Source: Burkholderiales bacterium JOSHI_001
Lineage (GTDB): Bacteria > Pseudomonadota > Gammaproteobacteria > Burkholderiales > Burkholderiaceae_C
Assembly: GCA_000244995.1 (NCBI GenBank)
Contig: CM001438.1
Coordinates: 3,682,090 to 3,746,089 of the forward strand
Length of the DNA stretch: 64,000 bases
Direction of reading: 5' to 3'
Both the position numbers and the translations under genes were made by a program. A model generated the notes under the pieces. It did no database searches and was not told where the DNA came from. It worked only from the letters and a program-made list of their open reading frames with translations. This document shows positions 57,318 through 64,000 of this stretch, one piece after another (the stretch's first letter is position 1; each line of letters starts with the position of its first letter).

Positions 57318-57971
57318 ATGAAGCTCCGCAAGACACTTCTCGGCTCCAGCGTGGCCCTGCTGACCGCAGGCTGCGCCACCCCCACAGCGGCACCCGACTA
57401 CGACGCCTTGGTCGCGCGCATGATGACCAGTTCGTTCCGTGACGAAGGCATTGCCAAGGCCGACCGCCTGCAGCAGGACGCCGCCAACGAAGCCTGCTCC
57501 AAGGCCCTGGGCGCCGACCTGCCAAGCCCGGTGGCCCAGGCCCTGCAAGCGGCCGCGCTGAAGACCGTGCGCCTGCCCGCCGACGGCAAGTTCCTGGGCG
57601 ATTGGCGCGAAGGCGAGAAGCTGGCCCAGAACGGCCGCGGCATGACCTGGACCGACAAGTCGGCGGCCCCCGCGGCCAACGGCGGCAACTGCTACAACTG
57701 CCACCAGATCAGCAAGGCCGAAATTTCCTACGGCACCATCGGCCCCAGCCTGTACCAGTACGGCCGCAGCCGCGGCATCACCGACCCCGACAGCCCCGCC
57801 GCCCGCCCGGTGGTGGAATACACCTGGGCCCGGCTGTGGAACGCCAAGGCCTTCAATGCCTGCTCGAACATGCCCCGCTTCGGCCATGCCGGCCTGATGG
57901 ACGAAACCCAGCTCAAGCACCTGATGGCCCTGATCCTGGACCCGCGCTCGCCCGTGAACCAGCAACCATGA
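57318..57971 (+). CDS. soxX: SoxX, haem subunit of SoxXA (possible lipoprotein)
   Basis: This 217-residue protein has haem motif CYNCH (125-129) and a probable axial Met in NACSNMPRFGH. The leader ends LLTAGCATP, a lipobox with Cys19, so it may be a membrane-anchored lipoprotein rather than a soluble protein. It is the partner of SoxA. The stop overlaps the soxB start (ATGA). Confidence 0.92.
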   Translation: MKLRKTLLGSSVALLTAGCATPTAAPDYDALVARMMTSSFRDEGIAKADRLQQDAANEACSKALGADLPSPVAQALQAAALKTVRLPADGKFLGDWREGEKLAQNGRGMTWTDKSAAPAANGGNCYNCHQISKAEISYGTIGPSLYQYGRSRGITDPDSPAARPVVEYTWARLWNAKAFNACSNMPRFGHAGLMDETQLKHLMALILDPRSPVNQQP

Positions 57972-59710
57972 ACCTGTCCAAGCGCGAATTCCTGCAGGTG
58001 CTGGGCGCGGCCTCGGCCGCCGGCCTGGGGCTGGCGCGCTATGCCGAAGCCGAGGCCGCCCAGGCGCAGGCCGGCCTGTACGAGCTGCCCCCCTTCGGCA
58101 ACGTGTCGCTGCTGCACATGACCGACTGCCATGCACAGTTGCTGCCCATCCACTTCCGCGAACCCAGCGTGAACCTGGGCCTGGCCGGCATGCAGGGCCA
58201 GCTGCCGCACCTGGTGGGCGAACAGTTGCTGAAGGCCGCCGGCCTGCGCCCCGGCAGTGCCCAGGCGCACGCCTACACATTCATCGACTTCGACCAGGCC
58301 GCCAGACGCTACGGCAAGGTGGGCGGCTTCGCGCACCTGGCCACGCTGGTGAAGCAGCTCAAGGCCGGTCGCCCCGGTGCGCTGCTGCTGGACGGTGGCG
58401 ACACCTGGCAAGGCTCGGCCACGTCCTTGTGGACGAACGCGCAGGACATGGTGGACGCCTGCAAGCTGCTGGGCGTGGACGTGATGACCGGGCACTGGGA
58501 ATTCACCTACGGCATGGAACGGGTGAAGGAGATCGTCGAGAAGGAATTCCAGGGCCGTATCGACTTCGTGGCCCAGAACGTGAAGACCACCGACTTCGGC
58601 GACCCGGTCTTCAAGCCCTACGTCATCAAGCCCATCAACGGCGTGCCGGTGGCCATCATCGGTCAGGCCTTCCCCTACACCCCCATCGCCAACCCGCGCT
58701 ACCTGGTGGCCGACTGGACCTTCGGCATCCAGGACGAAAACCTGCAGAAGATGGTGGACGAAGCGCGTGGCAAGGGTGCGCAGGTGGTGGTGGTGCTGTC
58801 GCACAACGGCATGGACGTGGACCTGAAGATGGCCTCGCGCGTGCGCGGCGTGGACGCCATCTTCGGCGGCCACACCCACGATGGTGTGCCGCTGGCGGTG
58901 CCGGTGGCCAACGCCGGCGGCACCACCCTGGTCACCAACGCGGGCAGCAACGGCAAGTTCCTGGGCGTGATGGATTTCGACGTCAAGGGCGGCAAGGTGG
59001 TGGACTTCCGCTACCGGCTGCTGCCGGTGTTCGCCGACCAGTTGAAGGCCGACCCGGCCATGGCGGCGCTGATCATGAAAGTGCGCCAGCCCTACGAGGC
59101 CAAGCTGGCCGAGAAGCTGGCCACCACCGACGGCCTGCTGTACCGGCGCGGCAATTTCAACGGCAGCTGGGACCAATTGGTGTGCGACGCGCTGATGGAC
59201 GTTCAAGACGCCGAAATCGCGTTCTCGCCCGGCTTCCGCTGGGGCACCACCCTGCTGCCGGGCGACGCCATCACGCGCGAGCTGATGATGGACCAATTGG
59301 CCATCACCTACCCCTACGCCACGCTCAACACAATGAGTGGCGAGACGATCAAGACCATCCTGGAAGACGTGGCCGACAACCTGTTCAACCCCGACCCCTA
59401 CTACCAGCAAGGCGGCGACATGGTGCGCGTGGGCGGCCTCAGCTACACCTGCCGCCCATCCGAAAAGATGGGCCAGCGCATCACCGACATGCGCCTGGGC
59501 GGCAAGCCCATCGCCGCCGACCGCAGCTACAAGGTGGCAGGCTGGGCACCGGTGGCCGAGGAAGCCCGCAACGCCCCGGGCGCCAAGCCGGTGTGGGACC
59601 TGGTGGAAGCGTGGTTGAAGGCCCAGCCCGGCGGGCATGTGAAGCCGCGCCGCATCAACCGCCCCACCTTGGTGGGCATGCAGGGCAACCCAGGGCTGGC
59701 CGCTGACTGA
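57968..59710 (+). CDS. soxB: SoxB, thiosulfohydrolase
   Basis: This 580-residue manganese enzyme has the metal motifs TDCHAQLLP, DGGDTWQGS, GHWEFTYG, SHNGMDVDLKMAS and GGHTHDGV. It releases sulfate from SoxY-bound sulfate. The leader reads SKREFLQVLGAASAAGLGL, with KR where Tat signals usually have RR. The ATG at 57968 is set by overlap with soxX; the frame upstream is inside soxX. No soxCD follows. Confidence 0.93.
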   Translation: MNLSKREFLQVLGAASAAGLGLARYAEAEAAQAQAGLYELPPFGNVSLLHMTDCHAQLLPIHFREPSVNLGLAGMQGQLPHLVGEQLLKAAGLRPGSAQAHAYTFIDFDQAARRYGKVGGFAHLATLVKQLKAGRPGALLLDGGDTWQGSATSLWTNAQDMVDACKLLGVDVMTGHWEFTYGMERVKEIVEKEFQGRIDFVAQNVKTTDFGDPVFKPYVIKPINGVPVAIIGQAFPYTPIANPRYLVADWTFGIQDENLQKMVDEARGKGAQVVVVLSHNGMDVDLKMASRVRGVDAIFGGHTHDGVPLAVPVANAGGTTLVTNAGSNGKFLGVMDFDVKGGKVVDFRYRLLPVFADQLKADPAMAALIMKVRQPYEAKLAEKLATTDGLLYRRGNFNGSWDQLVCDALMDVQDAEIAFSPGFRWGTTLLPGDAITRELMMDQLAITYPYATLNTMSGETIKTILEDVADNLFNPDPYYQQGGDMVRVGGLSYTCRPSEKMGQRITDMRLGGKPIAADRSYKVAGWAPVAEEARNAPGAKPVWDLVEAWLKAQPGGHVKPRRINRPTLVGMQGNPGLAAD

Positions 59711-59776
59711 CACCCGCCCACCGCACCCACTGCACCGAACCCGGTGTGATGACTTCCTGAATCCGGAGAACCGAGC

Positions 59777-60190
59777 ATGACCCTGCACGCCCTGCTGGCC
59801 ACCACCGTGCTGCTGCTGGCCACCAGCCTGTCCTGGGCCCAGGACAAGGTGGTCTACCACGTCAGCGACACCGACACCCAGGCCATGGGCGCCTTGCGCA
59901 ACATCCGCAACCACCTGGACACCGACCCCGGCGCCAGGATCACCCTGGTGGCGCACGCCCAGGGTGTGGACTTCCTGATGGAAGGTGCCAAGGACCGCAG
60001 TGGTGGCCTGTACGCAGGGCCGGTGTCGGCGCTGAAGAGCCGGGGCGTGGTCTTCGAGGTGTGCGAGATCACGCTGAAGAACCGCAACCTGAAGAAGGAC
60101 CAGTTCATCCAGGAAGCCGACTTCACGCCTTCGGGGGTGGTGCGCATCACCAAGTTGCAGCTCCAGGGCCACGCCTACATCCGGCCCTGA
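59777..60190 (+). CDS. Secreted DsrE-family protein
   Basis: This 137-residue protein has a signal peptide (LLATTVLLLATSLSWAQD) and a DsrE/DsrF-like domain (DKVVYHVSDTDTQAMGALRNIRNHLDTDPGARITLVAHAQGVDFLMEGA) with one Cys (FEVCEITLKNR). Being exported, it must work in the periplasm, unlike DsrE and DsrE2 of this window. A role in handling sulfane sulfur near SoxYZ is plausible, not shown. It lies 66 bases after soxB. Confidence 0.82.
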   Translation: MTLHALLATTVLLLATSLSWAQDKVVYHVSDTDTQAMGALRNIRNHLDTDPGARITLVAHAQGVDFLMEGAKDRSGGLYAGPVSALKSRGVVFEVCEITLKNRNLKKDQFIQEADFTPSGVVRITKLQLQGHAYIRP

Positions 60191-60507
60191 GGCGGCGCAG
60201 CGCCCGCCGGTCCGAACCCAATCCACCAGCACAGCGAGCTGGTCCCTTGCCCGGCGCGAATAAAATGCAGCCGCGCCGTGTGCGGTCGGGTCGCCCTTGG
60301 GCTCGACCGTCAGAGCGACGTGGAATCCAAGGACCGCCTGGCGCCCCTGACCCTCCGCCGACATCCCGGCCCGCCGTCGGCTGGCCCTGCAGCGCGGCGG
60401 ACCGGCCGGCCCCACCGGTCGAACCGGGTGCGGACCCCGGGCGCCAGGACATCCCACCGCGCACACGCAGCGGCGGTACCAGTTCACCCCCCAACAGGCA
60501 ACTCGCG
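60191..60507. other. 317-base gene-free stretch with hairpins
   Basis: No coding gene is supported. A TAAAAT at 60261-60266 could be a -10 without a clear -35. A hairpin CGGTCG/CGACCG (60283-60309, with inner GCCC/GGGC) follows. A second hairpin CCGGT-CGA-ACCGG lies at 60415-60427. The arrangement suggests a structured leader or small RNA before the cytochrome gene, but no known riboswitch was recognised. Confidence 0.35.
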
Positions 60508-61023
60508 ATGAAAATGAAAACCCTGGCCCTGATCCTTGCCTGCATCCTCTTCGGAGCCGGGCCCAGCCGGGCGGCCGATGGGCCCCAACACCAGCACCAC
60601 CACCCTGGCAGCGCACCGGCGGAGTTCGCCGCACCGCCTTCAGACGCCCTGAAGGATTCGCGCAGGTGGGTCAGGTACCCGGAACCCCTGCGCCTTCACA
60701 CGCTGGCCAACATGCGCGACCATCTGAAGACCCTGGGCGACATCCAGGCGGCCTTGGCCCAGGGGTCCTTCGACACGGCATCCACGCTGGCGGAGCAGCG
60801 CCTGGGCATGTCCTCGCTCGGCATGCATGGTGCGCACGAAGTGGCGAAGTACATGCCCTTGGAAATGCAGTCTGCCGGCTCCGCGATGCACCGCACGGCC
60901 AGTCAGTTCGCGCTGGTGGCCAAGGACGCGTCGGTCACCGCGGACCTCAAGCCGGTGCTGGCCGCCCTCGCGCGCCTGAACGACACCTGTGTGGCCTGCC
61001 ATGCCGCCTTCCGCCTTCAATGA
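60508..61023 (+). CDS. Cytochrome c'-like periplasmic protein
   Basis: This 171-residue protein has a signal peptide (LALILACILFGAGPSRAAD) and a His-rich N-terminus (HQHHH). Helical segments follow, with a C-terminal haem motif CVACH (NDTCVACHAAFRLQ), the position used by cytochrome c'/c-556 proteins. Its role is unknown, perhaps electron transfer or small-ligand binding after the Sox proteins. The ATG at 60508 is set by the signal peptide. Confidence 0.82.
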   Translation: MKMKTLALILACILFGAGPSRAADGPQHQHHHPGSAPAEFAAPPSDALKDSRRWVRYPEPLRLHTLANMRDHLKTLGDIQAALAQGSFDTASTLAEQRLGMSSLGMHGAHEVAKYMPLEMQSAGSAMHRTASQFALVAKDASVTADLKPVLAALARLNDTCVACHAAFRLQ

Positions 61024-61074
61024 CAACCCCCCCATGCCGCTGGCTGCCGTCACCGCCTTTCCACCCGGCCGCTG

Positions 61075-62925
61075 ATGCACAAGCCAGGCCCGCCGGGGCC
61101 CCCTGAACCCACCAGCGCCTGGCGCCAGCGCATGGCACGCTGGTTTGGCGCCTGGGTGCTGGGGGTCGATGCCGGCACCCTGCGCGCCGACGGGCTGGCC
61201 GGGCTGCTGGGGGCTGCCTTGGTGCTGCCACAAGGCATCGCCTTTGCCGCGCTGGCCGGTCTGCCACCGGCCATGGGCCTGTCGGCCGCGGTGTTGCCCT
61301 GCGCGGTGGCCGCACTGGCCGGCTCCAGCCGCCATGTGCTCACCGGGCCGACCAATGCCACCGCCCTGGCGCTGGGGGCCATGCTGACGGCACTGGTGCC
61401 CGCTGGCCTGGACGCGGCCACCACCACGGCCACCCTGGTTGCCCTGTCCGTGGCCTTGACGCTGCTGGTGGCGTTGATGCAGGGCGGGCTGGCCATGGCA
61501 CGCCTGGGTGTGCTGGCCAACTTCATCTCGCCGTCGGTCATGCTGGGATTCACCAGCGGCGCAGCGCTGCTGATCGCCTGGTACGCCCTGGCGGGCTTGC
61601 TGGGTGGGGAGGGGCGCCAGTCGCCTTGGGTCGTGTGGCAGGCCGGCGTTTCAGCGGGCGCCGTGGCCGTGGGCGGCTTGACGCTGGTGGCCGCCCTGGC
61701 CGGCCGGCGCTGGTGGCGGCGCGGCCCCAACATGCTGCTGGCCATGCTGGTCGGGATCGCGGCTTGCTGGGCACTGGAACATGCCGAGCTGCCACCGTCG
61801 TGGCAATGGCTGGCCCAGCCCGGGCCCTCGCGGGTGGGCACGCCGCCGTCGGCCTGGCCCGACAGCAAGGCGCTGGTGCCGGCGCTGGCGGCGCTCTGGC
61901 AGCATGGGGCCCAGTTGCTGCCCATGGCCCTGGCGCTGATGATCGTGGCTTTGGGCCAGTCGCTGGCCATTGCCAAGGCCCTGGCCCAGCGCAGTGGCGA
62001 CATGCTGGACGCCAACCGGGAATGCCGCGGCCAGGCGCTGGCCAACCTGGTGTCGGGCCTGGGCGGCGGCATGGTGGTGTGCGGCTCGCTCAACCGCAGC
62101 CTGCCCAACCTGGAGGCCGGCGCGCGCACGCCCCTGGCCGGCGTGGCCGCTGCGGCCTTGCTGCTGGCCCTGGTGGACCTGGCCGCACCGGTGCTGGCCT
62201 GGATTCCACTGGCCGGCGTGGGTGCCTTGCTGCTGGTGGTGGCGGGCACCCTGCTGGACCGTGCCGCCTGGGCCCGGCTGTGGCGCCTGGAGCGGCAAGA
62301 GTTCGGCATCGCCCTGGCCACCGCCCTGGCCACGCTGGCGCTGCGCCTGGAGGTGGCCGTGCTGGCCGGCGTGGTGATGTCGCTGGTGGCCTACCTGTAC
62401 CGCAGCGCCCGCCCGGCCCTGCGCAGCATGGGCTTCGACCGACAGGACGCCGGTCGGCCCTTCGTCGTGGTGGACGATGAGAACCCTGCCAGCTGGCCGC
62501 AGTGTCCGCAGCTGAAGTTGCTGCGCATGGAAGGCTCGGTCTGGTTCGGTGCGGTGCCCCATGTGGCCGATCACCTGCGGGCCCTGCGCGATTCGCCGGC
62601 CCCGCAACGCCACCTGCTGGTGATGGCCAAGAGCATGAACACCATCGACCTGGCGGGCGCCGATCTGTGGGACGACGAACGCATTCGCCGCCGTGAACTG
62701 GGCGGCGACCTGTACTTTCACCGCCCACGACCTCAGGTGCTGGCGCAGTGGCAGCGCACCGGTTTCATTCAGCGCCTGGGCAGCAACCATGTGTTCCCGG
62801 ACAAGCACCGCGCCCTGGCCAGCATCGTGCCGCGATTGGACCCCCAGGTCTGCGCCACCTGCCAGGTGCGGCTGTTCGATGAATGTGCGGGCCGCCCGGG
62901 TGCGCCCTTGAACCCGGAAATCTAG
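61075..62925 (+). CDS. SulP-family anion transporter with STAS domain
   Basis: This 616-residue protein has about 10-12 TM segments with SulP motifs (LPQGIAFAALAGLPPAMGLSAAVLPCAVAALAGSSRHVLTGPTNATALALGAML) and a C-terminal STAS domain (about 470-580; LKLLRMEGSVWFGAVPHVADHLRAL). The end carries an extra cysteine motif CATCQVRLFDEC. Sulfate is the typical cargo; in this sulfur-oxidising context it may import or export sulfate. It starts 51 bases after the cytochrome c'-like gene. Confidence 0.85.
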   Translation: MHKPGPPGPPEPTSAWRQRMARWFGAWVLGVDAGTLRADGLAGLLGAALVLPQGIAFAALAGLPPAMGLSAAVLPCAVAALAGSSRHVLTGPTNATALALGAMLTALVPAGLDAATTTATLVALSVALTLLVALMQGGLAMARLGVLANFISPSVMLGFTSGAALLIAWYALAGLLGGEGRQSPWVVWQAGVSAGAVAVGGLTLVAALAGRRWWRRGPNMLLAMLVGIAACWALEHAELPPSWQWLAQPGPSRVGTPPSAWPDSKALVPALAALWQHGAQLLPMALALMIVALGQSLAIAKALAQRSGDMLDANRECRGQALANLVSGLGGGMVVCGSLNRSLPNLEAGARTPLAGVAAAALLLALVDLAAPVLAWIPLAGVGALLLVVAGTLLDRAAWARLWRLERQEFGIALATALATLALRLEVAVLAGVVMSLVAYLYRSARPALRSMGFDRQDAGRPFVVVDDENPASWPQCPQLKLLRMEGSVWFGAVPHVADHLRALRDSPAPQRHLLVMAKSMNTIDLAGADLWDDERIRRRELGGDLYFHRPRPQVLAQWQRTGFIQRLGSNHVFPDKHRALASIVPRLDPQVCATCQVRLFDECAGRPGAPLNPEI

Positions 62926-62939
62926 CCAGCCCACTGGCC

Positions 62940-62971
62940 AGCCGATGCGCGCCGGGGCGGCGGCATCGGCT
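62940..62971. terminator. Hairpin after the SulP gene
   Basis: AGCCGATGC (62940-62948) and GCATCGGCT (62963-62971) form a perfect 9-base stem with a 14-base loop, 14 bases after the SulP stop. There is no T-run, so it is a candidate GC-type terminator between the convergent SulP and enolase genes. Confidence 0.45.
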
Positions 62972-63023
62972 CGAACGGCGCCCTTGGACGGCCTGGCCCC
63001 CGCGCAGCCCGCAGGCCGCCAAC

Positions 63024-64000
63024 TCACACGGGCCGCGCTACCGAGCGACCGAACACACCCGCCCCCGCAAACCGGGCCCGGGCAGCCATGCCTTCCTCGA
63101 TGCGCAGGGCCTGGTTCCACTTGGCCATGCGCTCGCTGCGCGCAAAGGAGCCCACCTTGAGCTGGCCGACCTGCCAGCCTATGGCCAGGTCGACGATGGT
63201 CGTGTCCTCGCTCTCCCCCGAGCGTGCAGAAACAATGCCCGCATAGCCCAGCGCGCGCGCCGCCTCCCAGCATTGCAGCGTCTCGGTGAGCGTGCCTCGC
63301 TGGTTCGGTTTCAGCAGCACGGCATTGCCCGCGCCGCTGGCCGCCGCCTGGCGCACGAGGGCGGCGTCCGACACCAGGAAGTCATCGCCCACCACCTGCA
63401 CCTGGTGACCCACCGCGCGCGTGAAGCGCGCGAAGGCCTGCGGGTCGTCCTCGGCCAGCGGGTCCTCGATGCTGGCGATGGGGAAGCGTTCGCACCAGCG
63501 CAGCAGCAATTCGATCAAGCCGTCGCTGTCCAGTTCGCGGCGTTCCAGCCCCAGCACATAACGGCCGCCGTGCCCGAAGTCGCTGGCGGCGATGTCCAGC
63601 GCCATGGCCACCTGCTCGCCGGGCACGAAGTGCGCGCGCTCGATGGCAGTCAACAGCGCCTCAAGCGCCTCTTCGTTGGTGTCGAAGGCCGGCCACCAGC
63701 CCCCCTCGTCGGCCACGCCGAAGCGCGCGCCGCGCGACTGCATCAGCAGGCCGGCATGGCGGTAGACCTCGGCCGTCCACTCCAGGGCCTGGGCGAAGCA
63801 ACGGGCCCCGGGGCACACGACCATGAAGTCCTGGATGTCCACGCGCCGCCCGGCATGCGCGCCGCCGCCGAAGACCTGGATCTGCGGCATGGGCACCAGC
63901 GTCGCGGCGTCGCCCCCCAGGTACTGGAAGAGCGGCAGGCCCTGCGAGGCCGCCGCCGCCTGGGCCGCCGCCATCGACACCGCCAGCGTTGCGTTCGCGC
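63024..64000 (-). CDS. Enolase paralogue, N-terminus cut by the window edge, catalytic His replaced
   Basis: The C-terminal 320 or so residues of an enolase-fold protein are present, with upstream codons ANATLAVSM running off the right edge. Metal ligands and the catalytic Lys are visible (MALDIAASDFG, SIEDPLAEDD, GDDFLVSD, LLKPNQRGTLTET). The usual SHRSGE loop reads SARSGE, replacing the catalytic His by Ala, and GGxHAxNxVDIQEFM reads GGAHAGRRVDIQDFM. It may be a divergent paralogue with another substrate rather than the housekeeping enolase. Confidence 0.8.
   Translation of the reverse strand, partial: ANATLAVSMAAAQAAAASQGLPLFQYLGGDAATLVPMPQIQVFGGGAHAGRRVDIQDFMVVCPGARCFAQALEWTAEVYRHAGLLMQSRGARFGVADEGGWWPAFDTNEEALEALLTAIERAHFVPGEQVAMALDIAASDFGHGGRYVLGLERRELDSDGLIELLLRWCERFPIASIEDPLAEDDPQAFARFTRAVGHQVQVVGDDFLVSDAALVRQAAASGAGNAVLLKPNQRGTLTETLQCWEAARALGYAGIVSARSGESEDTTIVDLAIGWQVGQLKVGSFARSERMAKWNQALRIEEGMAARARFAGAGVFGRSVARPV

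Noticed and set aside
57728-60634. Long open frame antisense to soxX, soxB and the DsrE-like gene
   Set aside because: It spans several real plus-strand genes with full motifs and shows no protein-family features.
61133-61150. Sigma-54-like TGGCACG-N4-TTTGG
   Set aside because: It lies inside the SulP coding sequence and its second half does not match the -12 consensus.

Overview
The window is high-GC DNA with dense, mostly overlapping gene strings. The protein families, the Burkholderiales-style GC hairpin repeat near 38.0-38.1 kb and the gene repertoire suggest a betaproteobacterium of the Burkholderiales type. This is inference; no rRNA or other species marker is present. The coding potential is that of a chemolithotroph using reduced sulfur and probably hydrogen. 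I saw no tRNA or rRNA genes, insertion sequences, phage genes or CRISPR arrays.

Layout. 1-16.9 kb is general metabolism: a clipped MDR oxidoreductase, a molybdenum hydroxylase pair, a DTW tRNA-modifying enzyme, a 2,4-dienoyl-CoA reductase, an MBL-fold protein, an ArsR regulator divergent from an RND efflux pump plus TrxC, a methyltransferase, a membrane-anchored TlpA-like fusion, an MFS transporter, an ankyrin protein and a rhodanese. 16.9-25.7 kb (minus) is a SoeABC-type cytoplasmic sulfite dehydrogenase string with a TauE-like exporter, a small membrane protein, a tandem UspA, a CMD-Rieske fusion and a FadL-type porin. 25.8-31.1 kb (minus) is a periplasmic [NiFe] hydrogenase of the HynS-Isp1-Isp2-HynL type with its protease. 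A HypC homologue and a NarX/NarL-like two-component system (31.3-33.4 kb, plus) diverge from it.

33.4-47.5 kb (minus) is an oxidative-type dsr operon in the order dsrABEFHCMK - sqr - LJOPN, followed by a SUMT gene for sirohaem supply. A sulfide:quinone oxidoreductase gene lies between dsrK and dsrL. No dsrD, dsrR or dsrS was seen. Divergent from dsrA (47.8-52.7 kb, plus) is a tight eight-gene string that I cannot assign to a described pathway. It encodes a 75-residue protein, a stand-alone Cas6/Cmx6-like protein, a cysteine-less DsrC paralogue (RspA type), a 205-residue unknown, a TauD-like dioxygenase, an HTH-ferredoxin-reductase fusion, an S24-fold protein lacking the general-base Lys, and a 74-residue protein. 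This is the best candidate for an undescribed system. 52.7-55.1 kb (minus) is tusA-dsrE2-yeeE/yedE-DUF3365. 55.6-59.7 kb (plus) is soxYZAXB without soxCD, followed by a secreted DsrE-like protein, a cytochrome c'-like protein and a SulP transporter. A clipped enolase paralogue ends the window.

How it fits together (established pathway logic applied to what is seen). A truncated Sox system (no SoxCD) turns thiosulfate into sulfate plus stored sulfane sulfur. YedE, TusA, DsrE2 and possibly the rhodanese move sulfur in the cytoplasm. DsrEFH and DsrC feed reverse DsrAB, with electrons leaving through DsrMKJOP and DsrL. SoeABC oxidises the resulting sulfite, and TauE/SulP proteins may move sulfite or sulfate out. 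SQR and the hydrogenase add sulfide and H2 as quinone-reducing donors.
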